Shown one piece after another: positions 25,739 to 39,200 of a stretch of 64,000 nt of DNA. The translations under genes were made by a program, and so were the position numbers. The number at the start of each line of letters is the position of its first letter. Positions within the stretch are counted from its first letter, which is position 1. Below the pieces are notes generated by a model. The model saw only the letters and a program-made list of their open reading frames with translations, was not told the origin of the DNA and did no database searches. The stretch covers positions 1,488,001 to 1,552,000 of the forward strand of contig NZ_CP188297.1 of NCBI RefSeq assembly GCF_050030965.1, in the 5' to 3' direction. Origin of the DNA: Glutamicibacter sp002979865 (GTDB taxonomy: Bacteria; Actinomycetota; Actinomycetes; Actinomycetales; Micrococcaceae).

Positions 25739-26623
25739 TCAGGCTAGCAAATGCAGGCCTTGCTGTCTCGCGGCTGTGACCAAAATGCCACCTATCCTCG
25801 CGAGGATCTGCGAGTCCACAGCCCAGCGCTGAAAATACAGTGGCACATCGATAAACCATTGCTCGTTGAGTACCTGCAGCCCGCTGGCTTTCTGCAGCTG
25901 CGTTTCTGGAATCATCCCCCACCCCATCCCCGCTTCTATGGCCGCAACGAACTGCATGGAATCTGGAACATGGTGGACTTGGCCTTCCGGTCGCGCTTTA
26001 GCCCCGGCAACCCGCTGGAGCATCTCATGCTGCAAGGGATCCTCACGATCGAAGACCACCATCGGAGTGCGAATGAGCTCTTCCACGGCCCCAGTAGGTA
26101 CATGGCGTTGGACCACCGAAGCTTGCGCGGCTGCGCGATAGCGCAGTGCACCCAGTTTGTCACTGATGCAACCCTGGATATTCTCCTCCGCATTGGTGAC
26201 CACGGCGCTGACGCGACCGGTTCGAAGTAGCTCCAGTCCCCTGTTTTCATCGGTACGCACTATTTCACAGGAGAGGTCTTCGAACTTCGCGAGCTCGTAG
26301 AATACCGGACCGAACCAAGTGGAGAGCGAATCCGCGTTGACTCCAATGGCGATCGGGATCGGATTTTCGGAGGCTATCTCTTTGGAGAACTCTGCACTGA
26401 GCAGCGTCATCTGTCGCGCATAGCGCAGAACTTTCAGTCCATGCTCGGTAGGCCTAACCGGGCGACTGCGGACGAGCAGGACTGCGCCCAGGCGGTTCTC
26501 CAAGGCCTTGATGCGCTGGCTGACGGCCGAAGCGGTCACTCCCAGATCAATCGAGGCATCATCGAAGCTTCCCGCATCAACTACCGCAAGCAGGGTTTCG
26601 AGGTGTTCCACATCCATGTTCAC
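25739..26623 (-). CDS. lysG: LysG/ArgP-type LysR regulator
   Basis: A 294-residue LysR regulator. The N-terminal winged HTH (ETLLAVVDAGSFDDASIDLGVTASAVSQRIKALE in parts, residues 8-42) is of the ArgP type, with VSQRIKALE. The effector domain follows. In corynebacteria LysG activates lysE in response to lysine, arginine or histidine, and here the gene is divergent from lysE with a 71-base shared promoter space. Confidence 0.9.
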   Translation of the reverse strand: MNMDVEHLETLLAVVDAGSFDDASIDLGVTASAVSQRIKALENRLGAVLLVRSRPVRPTEHGLKVLRYARQMTLLSAEFSKEIASENPIPIAIGVNADSLSTWFGPVFYELAKFEDLSCEIVRTDENRGLELLRTGRVSAVVTNAEENIQGCISDKLGALRYRAAAQASVVQRHVPTGAVEELIRTPMVVFDREDPLQHEMLQRVAGAKARPEGQVHHVPDSMQFVAAIEAGMGWGMIPETQLQKASGLQVLNEQWFIDVPLYFQRWAVDSQILARIGGILVTAARQQGLHLLA

Positions 26624-26694
26624 ATTAGGAACTCTAATCTAGAATCAGAAACTTTAAGTTCGACGCAGATCAGCTAATCTCTTACAGTTTCTAC

Positions 26695-27312
26695 ATGCTC
26701 TCTGGATCCTTGTTCTTCGGCTTTACCACTGGCCTGTCCCTCATCGTCGCCATCGGTGCGCAAAATGCGTTTGTGCTGCGCCAGGGAATCAGGAAAGAGC
26801 ATGTTTTCATCACCGCTTTGGTGTGCTCATTATCAGATGCGATCCTGATTGCCGCCGGAGCCAGCGGCATGGGAGCGCTTGTCGACCGAGCGCCCTGGAT
26901 ATTGGTGATTGCGCGAATAGGCGGTTTCATCTTCCTGGCAAGCTACGCGATTTTCGCTTTCCGCCGAGCACTGAAGCCCGAGGCGCTGAAAGTCTCAGGG
27001 CTCCCCGGTGCAACAACAGCCGTCTCGATCATCGGAACGACGTTGGCCCTCACCTGGCTGAATCCACATGTCTATATCGACACGGTACTGCTTCTTGGTT
27101 CAATTGCTACTTCCCAAGCCGCAGGCGCACCCTATTTCGCCACTGGTGCGATCATTGCCAGCTTCACTTGGTTCTTCGCACTTGCCTACGCCGCACGTTT
27201 CCTTGCCCCGCTCTTTGCCAACCCCAAGGCGTGGCAGGTACTTGATGTACTTATCGGAATCGTCATGCTCATCTTTGCCAGCATGCTGATCCTGCCAGTT
27301 CTCACCAAGTAA
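26695..27312 (+). CDS. lysE: LysE-family basic amino acid exporter
   Basis: A 205-residue protein with about six membrane helices. The GAQNAFVLRQGI signature near 21-32 and TWLNPHVYIDTVLLLG near 120-135 are diagnostic for LysE/ArgO. It exports excess lysine and arginine from the cytoplasm. Divergent lysG provides regulation. The 3' end runs straight into the DnaA-box region. Confidence 0.94.
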   Translation: MLSGSLFFGFTTGLSLIVAIGAQNAFVLRQGIRKEHVFITALVCSLSDAILIAAGASGMGALVDRAPWILVIARIGGFIFLASYAIFAFRRALKPEALKVSGLPGATTAVSIIGTTLALTWLNPHVYIDTVLLLGSIATSQAAGAPYFATGAIIASFTWFFALAYAARFLAPLFANPKAWQVLDVLIGIVMLIFASMLILPVLTK

Positions 27313-27462
27313 TCCACAGGCAAACACGCTTATCCACAGTGACTGTGAACAACTTTTATAAACAGTTGTTCACAAAGTTATCCACAGCTGGGGAGAACTT
27401 GGGTAGAGTTCACGATTTTTCGGATAAAGTACAGGTCAACGGGGATATTGGAAACTGAAATG

Positions 27463-27492
27463 ACATGCTTGTAAGTTATTAACACTGTGGAT
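27463..27492 (+). repeat. direct repeat copy 1 in the DnaA-box cluster
   Basis: A 30-base segment with the core GCTTGTAAGTTATTAACA then TGTGGAT. It matches 27729-27758 with two mismatches and a shorter third copy near 27566-27591 (AAGTTATTAACAGT, GGTGGATT). Confidence 0.8.
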
Positions 27493-27728
27493 TCCGGCTG
27501 TGGATAAGGCGTGATTCCGCTTATTGAACCGTGATTCTCATGATTCGTTTAAACTTTCGAACCCGAAGTTATTAACAGTCGGTGGATTCGTATATGCACT
27601 ATCTACAGGGGTTGTTAAAAAGTTATCCACAACTGGGGACAAGGTTGTGAGTATTGGGTGCTCCAAGGCGAATATCCCTGATATAACGGGGTCTTGGGGC
27701 TGTTAATAACCACTAGGCCTCGAGAGTT

Positions 27729-27758
27729 ACACGCTTGTAAGTTATTAACAGTGTGGAT
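27729..27758 (+). repeat. direct repeat copy 2 in the DnaA-box cluster
   Basis: The second copy of the 30-base repeat starting at 27463. It runs into two minus-strand DnaA boxes 13 bases apart (27752, 27765). Confidence 0.8.
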
Positions 27759-27793
27759 AAGCAGTGTGGATAACTGCATTGCTTCTTTTCGAA

Positions 27794-28651
27794 CTATCCC
27801 AAGGGCCACTTCACTGCTTCCGTGGAGAGGTAAAGGGCTGCCAGCAACGCAATCGACAAGGCCGTGAGTAAAAGTATCTGGTTACGCGCACGCTGTGGAT
27901 TACTTCGCGGGATCAGCACAATGCAGCAGGCTGCGAGGATACCCAATATCGCTCCGCCCAGATGCCCCTGCCACGAAATACTGGGAATAACGAAGCCGAG
28001 AACGACATTCAGCGCCAGGATAATTCCCATGGAGCGAAGTGCCTGCTTGTTGGACCGGAACACTACGAAAGTTGCGAGGAACAAGCCTGCCAGTGCGCCC
28101 GAAGCGCCGAGCGTGGCGCTGATCGGGTTGCTCAGCAGGAGAACGCCTAGTGAACCGCCAAAAGCGCTGAGCAGGTATAGCCAGGTGAAGCGCAGCCGTC
28201 CCATCCTTGGTTCGAGCATGGTGCCGAAGATGTAGACGCCGTACATGTTCATGGCAAGGTGCAAGAAGGAGCTCGTGGAGTGGGCAAAGGCGCTGGTGAT
28301 CAGGCGCCATGGCTCATAGGCGGCCAGAGCCGGCGCAAGTACAAGCTGATTGGTGAATCCAGGGATGATCCACTGCAGCAGATACACCAGCACGTTCAGG
28401 CCGATGAAAGTGTAGGTGATAACAGGAGCACCGGATCGAGCCCGGCCACCGAATTGGGTCTTCTGCCGCGGCAGGTTCTTATTGGCTTGCGCGACGCAGT
28501 CTACGCATTGCACACCTACAGGCGCAGAGACCTGGCACTGCGGGCAGACCGGACGTCCGCACCGGTGGCATGAAACATAGGACACCGTCTGCGAGTGTCG
28601 ATAGCACGTCGGAGTTGCTTGGCCCTCTGGGAAAACCTGTCCAAAGGACAT
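27794..28651 (-). CDS. rhomboid-family intramembrane serine protease with N-terminal zinc-finger-like motif
   Basis: A 285-residue protein. Residues 12-55 hold seven Cys (C16, C28, C31, C36, C39, C49, C52) and His in a B-box/zinc-ribbon-like pattern. Six to seven membrane helices follow. The catalytic Ser lies in GASGALAGLF near 180 and the His in WQGHLGGAILG near 235, and HLAMNMYG is the conserved helix-2 motif. It cleaves membrane proteins within the bilayer. The pairing with cyclophilin next door is typical of actinobacteria. Confidence 0.93.
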   Translation of the reverse strand: MSFGQVFPEGQATPTCYRHSQTVSYVSCHRCGRPVCPQCQVSAPVGVQCVDCVAQANKNLPRQKTQFGGRARSGAPVITYTFIGLNVLVYLLQWIIPGFTNQLVLAPALAAYEPWRLITSAFAHSTSSFLHLAMNMYGVYIFGTMLEPRMGRLRFTWLYLLSAFGGSLGVLLLSNPISATLGASGALAGLFLATFVVFRSNKQALRSMGIILALNVVLGFVIPSISWQGHLGGAILGILAACCIVLIPRSNPQRARNQILLLTALSIALLAALYLSTEAVKWPLG

Positions 28652-28690
28652 CAGTACCTGCCTTGAGTTGGGGGAGAAGGATTAAATACT

Positions 28691-28731
28691 CGAGGCCCCG
28701 ACAATGCCGCTAGGGAATCGTCAGAGCCTCG
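28691..28731 (-). terminator. imperfect hairpin after the cyclophilin gene
   Basis: CGAGGC (28691-28696) pairs with GCCTCG (28726-28731), and inner GAC with GTC across mismatches. On the minus strand it follows the ppiA stop by 20 bases. It is succeeded by a weakly U-rich ATTTAAT. Confidence 0.35.
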
Positions 28732-28750
28732 GGTTGGTGCGCCTGTGTTG

Positions 28751-29296
28751 TTACAGGGTCTCGATGTCGACCGAGTTGATAACAACGTCTTCCAGTGGCT
28801 TGTCACGGCCATCGGTAGCAACGGCGTTCAGCGCGTCAACGATCTTGCGCGAGTCAGCGTCAAGGACTTCACCGAAGATGGTGTGCTTGCCCTGCAGCCA
28901 GGTGGTAGGAACGGTGGTGATGAAGAACTGCGAACCGTTGGTTCCACGGCCCATGCGGATGCCCGCGTTGGCCATGGCCAGCTTGTAAGGCTCGTTGAAG
29001 TTCAGTTCTGGGTGGATCTCATCATCGAACTGGTAGCCTGGGCCGCCGAAGCCCTGGCCCAGTGGGTCGCCACCCTGAATCATGAAATCAGAAATGATGC
29101 GGTGGAAGATGGTTCCGCTGTACAGCGGGGTGTTGGTCTTCTTGTCACCGGATTCTGGGTGTACCCACTCCTGCTCACCGGTCGAGAGGCCAACGAAGTT
29201 CTTTACGGTCTTTGGTGCGTGGTTGCCGAAGAGATCGACAACGATATCGCCCAAAGTAGTGTGAATCGTGGCTTTATGAGTTGCGTTTGCGGTCAT
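28751..29296 (-). CDS. ppiA: cyclophilin-type peptidyl-prolyl isomerase
   Basis: A 181-residue cytosolic cyclophilin with no signal sequence. The active-site elements FHRIISDFMIQGGD, GSQFFITT and the late HTIFGEV are intact. It speeds cis-trans isomerisation at proline. It is located near the origin as in other actinobacteria, and followed on the same strand by rhomboid. Confidence 0.96.
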   Translation of the reverse strand: MTANATHKATIHTTLGDIVVDLFGNHAPKTVKNFVGLSTGEQEWVHPESGDKKTNTPLYSGTIFHRIISDFMIQGGDPLGQGFGGPGYQFDDEIHPELNFNEPYKLAMANAGIRMGRGTNGSQFFITTVPTTWLQGKHTIFGEVLDADSRKIVDALNAVATDGRDKPLEDVVINSVDIETL

Positions 29297-29467
29297 GCCT
29301 TCATTCTTCCATGATCTATGCTCGACCCGCTAAATACTGACGTACGCGTTGAGAGAAAATTTGGACCATTCTTAGGTTGCTTGTCCGATACTGCTGGCCA
29401 CTGGGCATAGAACTGCCTAGTCTTGAACTGTCGGTTAGCGTGAATTTTTTCGGATCGGGAGCAATGC

Positions 29468-29674
29468 ATGAGCAAGAAGAGCAAAGCAGGAAAAGTACTA
29501 GCCGTTGGCTTGATTGCGGGACTTGTCGCAGTGCTGGTAGCCGTGTGGAAGGCCTCGAAACCAATTGAGGATCCATGGGAAAACGAACCACTTCCTGCAC
29601 AACCGCACGAGCCTGTTGAATCGCGTGAAGCCAGCGTGGAAGAAATCCGCGAAATCCTCGAAGATGACAAATAA
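29468..29674 (+). CDS. small membrane protein with acidic tail, function unknown
   Basis: A 68-residue ORF with GGGAGC upstream of ATG 29468. The lysine-rich start KKSKAGK is followed by one hydrophobic helix (VLAVGLIAGLVAVLVAVW, 10-27), then a Pro/Glu-rich soluble part ending EEIREILEDDK. The amphipathic acidic end could form a short helix. It is divergent from ppiA and converges on the DMT transporter gene with a 6-base gap. I do not recognise the family. Confidence 0.75.
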   Translation: MSKKSKAGKVLAVGLIAGLVAVLVAVWKASKPIEDPWENEPLPAQPHEPVESREASVEEIREILEDDK

Positions 29675-29680
29675 AGCCGT

Positions 29681-30550
29681 CTAGGCTGCTTTTGGTTGGG
29701 CTTGCCCTCGAATCACGAGGGCAAGCCCAACAAGTATCACGGCCAACCCGGCATAGGTAGCGATAGGAACTACCTGCCCCAAGAACATTGCCGCTAGGAT
29801 TGCCGCGCCAGGAATCTCGAGCAGAATCAGCGTCGAGACCGTGAGCGGACCGAGCACGCTGAGCAAATGATTCATGGCGGTATGGCCAAAGATCTGCGCG
29901 CAAAGCGTCAGCAGAATGATCGCCATCCATCCTCGGGCGTCGAAACCCCAAATCGGCGTTCCAGTCAGGAAACACAGGATTAGCAGCACTGCGGCGGTAA
30001 TGGCATAGCAGCTCGAGGCATACGTTGTAGTTCCCAAGGTCCTGCGAGCCACGGATCCGGCCAGCGTGTACACAGCGGCCAAGACGCCACCGGCTAGTGC
30101 CAAGAGGTCGCCAATGATGGCATCACGTCCCAGCCCCATGTCGAATCCCGTGATGATGATTGCACCAAGCAGCGCAATGCCCATGCCAAGGAAAACCTGC
30201 GTTCGATATTTGGTTCCGCGAAGAACCTGGTAAATCGCGATCCAGACACCTTGGATGCACACCAGTGCCGTTCCAGCAGCCACGCTGGTTAGTCGCATCG
30301 AATACATGAAGCACACGAAATGCAGTGCGAGAGCTACACCTGCTACCCCGGTGAAGAACCATTCTCGCCCGGTCATCTGCAGATAAGCTTTGGAGTTCTT
30401 TCGCAGTGCCGGTGCGCTGAGCGCGGCCGCCGCAGCTCCATTGCGCCAAAAGGCCATGGAGAGAACCGGGACACCAGGGAAGGCGGCAATAATGGGGCCA
30501 GATGCCGAAATCCCGAGAATTCCGACCAAGGCAAGCAAGATGGTCACCAA
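29681..30550 (-). CDS. EamA/DMT-family transporter
   Basis: A 289-residue protein with about ten hydrophobic helices in two EamA repeats. Conserved elements such as FWRNGAAAAAL and GTALVCIQGVWIAIYQ fit the drug/metabolite superfamily. The substrate is unknown (amino acids or metabolites are usual). Its 3' end contains a perfect 13-base inverted repeat (29698-29728), so the coding end may double as part of a terminator. Confidence 0.88.
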   Translation of the reverse strand: MVTILLALVGILGISASGPIIAAFPGVPVLSMAFWRNGAAAAALSAPALRKNSKAYLQMTGREWFFTGVAGVALALHFVCFMYSMRLTSVAAGTALVCIQGVWIAIYQVLRGTKYRTQVFLGMGIALLGAIIITGFDMGLGRDAIIGDLLALAGGVLAAVYTLAGSVARRTLGTTTYASSCYAITAAVLLILCFLTGTPIWGFDARGWMAIILLTLCAQIFGHTAMNHLLSVLGPLTVSTLILLEIPGAAILAAMFLGQVVPIATYAGLAVILVGLALVIRGQAQPKAA

Positions 30551-30677
30551 CCAAGGTTACAGTTTCCCAGCGCATGGGCTTCATTCGAACTTGGAACGTG
30601 CCGGATCCGGCGAATACTTGGACAGATCAAGATATTCTTATGATGGAATACTTTTATCCGTGCCCGCACTCTTCGAG

Positions 30678-31649
30678 CTATTTAGCGTCTTTTCTCCGCC
30701 AATAAGCTGCGATCAATGCGCCGGACAAGTTATGCCAAACAGAGAATACGGCACCTGGCAGAGCGGCTTCAGGCGAGAAGTATTGCTTCGCTAGCCCACC
30801 GGCGAGGCCTGAATTCTGCATGCCGACTTCGATGGCGATTGTTCGCCGGGAAGCTTCGGGAACGCGCAACAGGACACCCATGGCATACCCCAAAGCCAGG
30901 CCCAGGGCATTATGCAAAATGACCGCAACCAGGACCAGCAGGCCAGCAGTCAAAATCGTCTGTGCACTGCCCGCGACGATGACCGTCACCACGAAGGTGA
31001 TGGCTAGTACCGACAGCCATGGCAGCACACCACCGATCTTCGCCACGAACTGGTTGAACAGCATGCGCAGGACGATGCCTAGGACCACAGGGATCAGTAC
31101 GATCTTGATGACGCTGACGGCCATGGATCCAGCATCGACCGGCATGTACTGGCCAGCCAGCCACAAGGCCAGCGCCGGGGTCAGCAGCGGTGCGAGCAAG
31201 GTCGACACGGACGTCATGGCAACGGACAGGGCGACATTGCCTCGAGCCAGGTAGGAAACCACATTCGATGCCGTGCCTCCTGGTGCGCAGCCAACCAGGA
31301 TCAGGCCGGCGGCCAAGGCAGGTTCAAGCTGCAGCAGCGTGGCGACCAGCCAGCCCATGGATGGCATCAGGATGAACTGCGCTGCGACACCGCCGAGCAC
31401 CGGCAACGGGTTCTTGAACACCAGGGCGAAGTCTGGCAAGGTCAGCGTCAGCCCCATGCAGAACATGATCACCATCAGGAGGGGATTTATCCATCCGGAA
31501 AACCCCACGAACGCTTGGGGAACGAACATTCCGCACAGTCCGCCCAGCAAAATCAGCACAGGGAAGAGCAGTACCGCGATGCGGGAGTCTTTTTCGTTCT
31601 TGTTGGCATTTACCGCCACGGCGGAAGGGCTGGACTGTTCATAGGGCAC
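30678..31649 (-). CDS. bile acid:sodium symporter (BASS) family transporter
   Basis: A 323-residue protein with nine to ten membrane helices. GCAPGGTASNVVSYLARGNVALSVAMTS near 115-145 and IAIEVGMQNSGLA near 285 are hallmarks of the family's sodium-binding crossover helices. Relatives take up pantoate, pyruvate or organic anions with Na+. The substrate is not inferable here. Minus strand, 127 bases from the DMT gene. Confidence 0.9.
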   Translation of the reverse strand: MPYEQSSPSAVAVNANKNEKDSRIAVLLFPVLILLGGLCGMFVPQAFVGFSGWINPLLMVIMFCMGLTLTLPDFALVFKNPLPVLGGVAAQFILMPSMGWLVATLLQLEPALAAGLILVGCAPGGTASNVVSYLARGNVALSVAMTSVSTLLAPLLTPALALWLAGQYMPVDAGSMAVSVIKIVLIPVVLGIVLRMLFNQFVAKIGGVLPWLSVLAITFVVTVIVAGSAQTILTAGLLVLVAVILHNALGLALGYAMGVLLRVPEASRRTIAIEVGMQNSGLAGGLAKQYFSPEAALPGAVFSVWHNLSGALIAAYWRRKDAK

Positions 31650-31758
31650 CTAGGTATTTTGCCACTAAAGAGTTGCGGCCACAACGAGACAGCTGAAGTT
31701 AATCCACTACCCTTGTCATATTCACTTGCGTGTAATTGACGAAAAGCATGCTGAAGAT

Positions 31759-32901
31759 GTGAAGGTAGCAATCGTCGCTGAATCGTTCCTTCCCCATTTC
31801 AATGGGGTCACCAACTCAATCCTCAAGACGCTGGATCACCTCAGGCAGACTGGCCAGGAGGCCGTGGTCATTACCCCTGCAGGCTCGCTGGCAGGGGAGC
31901 TGTCGGGCCATGGCGTGCCAAAGCTCTATCAGGGCTTCAAGATCCTCACAGTTCCGTCGATGCCTTTGGCAAGCTATCCCGAGGTTCGGGTCGCTACCAC
32001 CAGTGTGGCGCGCCTGCGCAAGATGCTGGCTCGAGAGCGCGTCGACGTAGTTCATCTGGCTAGCCCGTTCATCCTTGGATGGCAGGCTCTGCGCGCTGCA
32101 CAGGAACTCGAATTGCCCACCGTGGCGCTGTATCAGACCGAGGTTCCCAGCTACGCGGCACGCTACAAAATGCCGTGGCTGACGCAGAGGCTCTGGGAGC
32201 ACGTCAGAGCGATCCACACGGGTGCGGACCTCACTCTGGTTCCAAGCACGTTTTCCTACCACCAGCTCGAATCTCTGGGCGTTCCGCGGCTTGCCATTTC
32301 AGGCAGGGGAGTAGATACAGCGCAGTTCACGCCAAGACGGCGAAGCGAGCAGTTCAGGCAGGCGGTTGCCCCGAATGACGAGGTAGTCATTGGCTACGTC
32401 GGCCGGCTGGCAGCAGAGAAGCAGGTCGCGGACCTGCAGGCCCTGGCGAGTCTTGAGAATACTCGGCTGGTGATCGTCGGTTCCGGCCCACTCGAGGACG
32501 AACTGCGCAGCCTTTTGCCCAACGCCCACTTCACCGGTTTCCTTTCCGGGGAACGCTTGGCCGAGGTCATGGCTTCGATGGACATCTTTGTGCATCCTGG
32601 CGCCTCAGAGACCTTTTGCCAGACCATTCAGGAAGCCATGGCCTGTGGTGTGCCTGTCGTGGCCGTAGGCCGTGGGGGACCGCTGGATCTGGTGGATTCC
32701 TCGCGCACGGGCTGGCTCTATCAGCCAGGAAACCTTAGTGAGCTGCGCAGTCGGGTCAGCGACTTGGCCTATGACGATGCGAAACGGCTGGCTTTTGCCA
32801 GCGCTGCGCTTAGCAGTGTCCAGGATCGGTCCTGGCACAGCATTGGCGAGCAGCTTATTGGACACTATGAGCATGTCCGGATGGCCCGGATCCCGCACTA
32901 G
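31759..32901 (+). CDS. GT4 glycosyltransferase (MgtA/PimB-like mannosyltransferase)
   Basis: A 380-residue GT-B enzyme. Start GTG 31759 gives VKVAIVAESFLPHFNGVTNS, the usual family start; a TTG at 31726 is possible, and neither has a strong ribosome site. The C-terminal donor domain has GYVGRLAAEKQV, FTGFLSGERLAEV and the E-x7-E region PGASETFCQTIQEAMACG. GDP-mannose-dependent transferases of this type build glycolipids or lipomannan in actinobacteria. The exact acceptor is unknown. Confidence 0.88.
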   Translation: MKVAIVAESFLPHFNGVTNSILKTLDHLRQTGQEAVVITPAGSLAGELSGHGVPKLYQGFKILTVPSMPLASYPEVRVATTSVARLRKMLARERVDVVHLASPFILGWQALRAAQELELPTVALYQTEVPSYAARYKMPWLTQRLWEHVRAIHTGADLTLVPSTFSYHQLESLGVPRLAISGRGVDTAQFTPRRRSEQFRQAVAPNDEVVIGYVGRLAAEKQVADLQALASLENTRLVIVGSGPLEDELRSLLPNAHFTGFLSGERLAEVMASMDIFVHPGASETFCQTIQEAMACGVPVVAVGRGGPLDLVDSSRTGWLYQPGNLSELRSRVSDLAYDDAKRLAFASAALSSVQDRSWHSIGEQLIGHYEHVRMARIPH

Positions 32902-32928
32902 CGAAATAGAATTTTCTTCTGGATACGC

Positions 32929-32960
32929 AAAAGGCGGAAAGTTTTCACTTTCCGCCTTTT
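32929..32960. terminator. bidirectional terminator between glycosyltransferase and tRNA-Ala
   Basis: A perfect 14-base stem AAAAGGCGGAAAGT / ACTTTCCGCCTTTT with a TTTC loop. T-runs occur on both strands, so it can end both the glycosyltransferase transcript and the minus-strand tRNA transcript. Confidence 0.9.
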
Positions 32961-32968
32961 GGCAAATG

Positions 32969-33041
<73 letters not shown>

Positions 33042-33102
33042 GTATTCAATTTTGAAGTTTCCACTCCAAGACCAATCCAACCGGATCAATCAAAAAGAAT
33101 TA

Positions 33103-33124
33103 GCGGAAAGTTTTCACTTTCCGC
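33103..33124. terminator. hairpin after tRNA-Ala copy 2, duplicated from 32929-32960
   Basis: GCGGAAAGT, loop TTTC, ACTTTCCGC. It has the same core as the terminator after copy 1, but a shorter stem and no full U-tract. The pair of tRNA plus hairpin repeats with a 168-base period for the tRNA. Confidence 0.65.
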
Positions 33125-33136
33125 CACTTTCTTTTG

Positions 33137-33209
<73 letters not shown>

Positions 33210-33216
33210 AAAAGCT

Positions 33217-33336
33217 TTAGGAAACTTTATCGGCTACCTGATGCCAGGTTTCCTTCGTTTCCGACGAAGCCTTCGCTTTCTTGACCAAGACTACTGCAGC
33301 AGCCGCGATCGATGCGAGAACCAGGAACTTTTTCAT
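33217..33336 (-). CDS. DLW-39 family small protein
   Basis: A 39-residue ORF, too short for most gene finders. AGGGAG stands 4 bases before ATG 33336. MKKFLVLASIAAAAVVLV forms a membrane or signal-like helix, followed by KKAKASSETKETWHQVADKV. The length, position by tRNA-Ile/tRNA-Ala and gyrA, and the helix-Trp-Val pattern agree with the DLW-39 family. The eponymous DLW motif is ETW here. Role unknown. Confidence 0.8.
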   Translation of the reverse strand: MKKFLVLASIAAAAVVLVKKAKASSETKETWHQVADKVS

Positions 33337-33367
33337 TACTCCCTCTTTCTCTCCAGCAAGGTTTCCG

Positions 33368-33441
33368 TGGGCGTACCAAGACTTGAACTTGGGACCTCTT
33401 CGTTATCAGCGAAGCGCTCTAACCGCCTGAGCTATACGCCC
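33368..33441 (-). tRNA. tRNA-Ile (anticodon GAT)
   Basis: A 74-base cloverleaf on the minus strand. The acceptor GGGCGTA pairs with TACGCCC, the anticodon stem CTTCG/CGAAG carries loop CTGATAA, and the T-arm contains AGTTCAAGTCT. No CCA is encoded. Located downstream of gyrA as in many actinobacteria. Confidence 0.97.
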
Positions 33442-33508
33442 TTGCTTTTGTTTTTGTTCCCTTCGGAACGAAATAAAACTTTACCGGTGTTCTCCCAAAG
33501 ATACAAAT

Positions 33509-33550
33509 CGAGCCCGGGTGTCATGCATCACAGCATGAATCCCGGGCTCG
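33509..33550 (-). terminator. terminator after gyrA-DUF3566
   Basis: CGAGCCCGGG (33509-33518) pairs perfectly with CCCGGGCTCG (33541-33550). An inner CATGC/GCATG stem extends it. On the minus strand a modestly U-rich stretch follows. Confidence 0.75.
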
Positions 33551-33563
33551 ACTTGGGGTGTTC

Positions 33564-34168
33564 CTAGTCGTCGGTGAGGGTCACTCCGGCTCCGCCGACC
33601 AGTGAAGCAGCAATGTTGTACAGCACCGCGCCAAGCATGGAGACCACGGAAATTACCACTACGTTCACCACTGCGATGATCGTCGCGTAGGAAGCCACCT
33701 GGCCCAGCGACATGGTGTCGCGCAGGTCGAAGTTGCCGTCGGCGCCAATGGCCTCGCGCATCAGCTGGTTGAACGCATCAAAGGTTCCGGTCAGATCCAA
33801 GACAGCCCAGATGCCCACGGCGGCAACCACGGTGATCACACCGAAAGCTACCGAGAGCAGGAAGGCCAGCTTCAGAACCGAGAAGGGCTCCACCTTGGAA
33901 ACCAGCAGGCGGGCCTTGCGGACCTTCGCCTTGGGCGCTGGACGAACCAGGCGATCCTGGCCATTGGCCGGACGCTGCTGGCTGGTTGGGCGCTGCGGCG
34001 CTCCTGTCGGGCGCTGGCCCGCTGGACGTGCCTGGCCTGCTGCTGGTCGTGCGCCGGCGCTAGCCGGACGGGCGCCAGTACCGGTCGGAGCTGGACGCTT
34101 TACCTGGGTAGGTCGCGGCGCTGCGCTCTTCGGGGCACCGCCGCTGGGGCGTGGCGTCGAGGGCGTGC

Positions 34169-34172
<4 letters not shown>
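33564..34172 (-). CDS. DUF3566 membrane protein
   Basis: A 202-residue protein. Residues 1-85 are a low-complexity Pro/Ala/Gly/Arg/Gln region with repeated QRPT-like units. The DUF3566 core then contains two membrane helices (about 100-120 and 160-190) with KVEPFSVLKLAFLLSVAFG and a C-terminal GAVLYNIAASLVGGAGVTL. The family is always next to gyrA in actinobacteria and may have an envelope role, which is unproven. The start overlaps the gyrA stop (ATGA). Confidence 0.92.
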
Positions 34173-36796
<2,624 letters not shown>

Positions 36797-36854
36797 TTTC
36801 TTCCCTTACAAGTCAAAAAAGTCTTCGGTGGATATCTGTGGTGGCGGCGGCCGG

Positions 36855-38918
<2,064 letters not shown>

Positions 38919-39200
38919 GGGTGCTACGAACTCCTCGGATTTGGCGCGCGATTGCCCGCTGCGATGGATTCAGCGCGTCAGGCAATCATGGTCTGGAGGG
39001 ACACCGCCCCGGGCAAGCCCGCAGCGGAGTCATTTCACTACCTCTAATTCTACCGCGTAGACCAAAATAAACGGTGGCTTTGAGGCCTAAATCGCCCACC
39101 AAAAGCTGCTAATTGACGTTCTGAGGCAGTTGGGGCGATCAAGTGTGGGGGGATCCACCCTCCGGGTCCGTGAGTGCGCCATATGCCGTGCCAGCAATTT

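Larger units (their letters stand above)
27313..27793. other. intergenic cluster of DnaA boxes, oriC-like
   Basis: This 481-base gene-free space contains six exact TTATCCACA boxes: plus strand at 27330, 27378 and 27623; minus strand at 27499, 27752 and 27765 (leftmost base given). At least two one-mismatch copies (27310 and the TGTGGATTC at 27486) and several TTATTAACA stretches are also present. It is A+T-rich compared with the flanks. A motif of GTTATTAAC, TGTGGAT and TGTGGATAAGGC (27475-27509) resembles 42350-42381 in the dnaA-dnaN space. No coding ORF is supported. Confidence 0.75.

Noticed and set aside
27458..27760. CRISPR array suggested by repeats near 27.5 kb
   Set aside because: Only two to three diverged copies with irregular spacing, DnaA boxes inside them, and no cas genes nearby.
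27313..27793. Main replication origin at this DnaA-box cluster
   Set aside because: Flanking highly expressed genes (gyrA, gyrB, pknB operon) would be read against replication from here, while orientation diverges properly around dnaA. Kept as a secondary site only.
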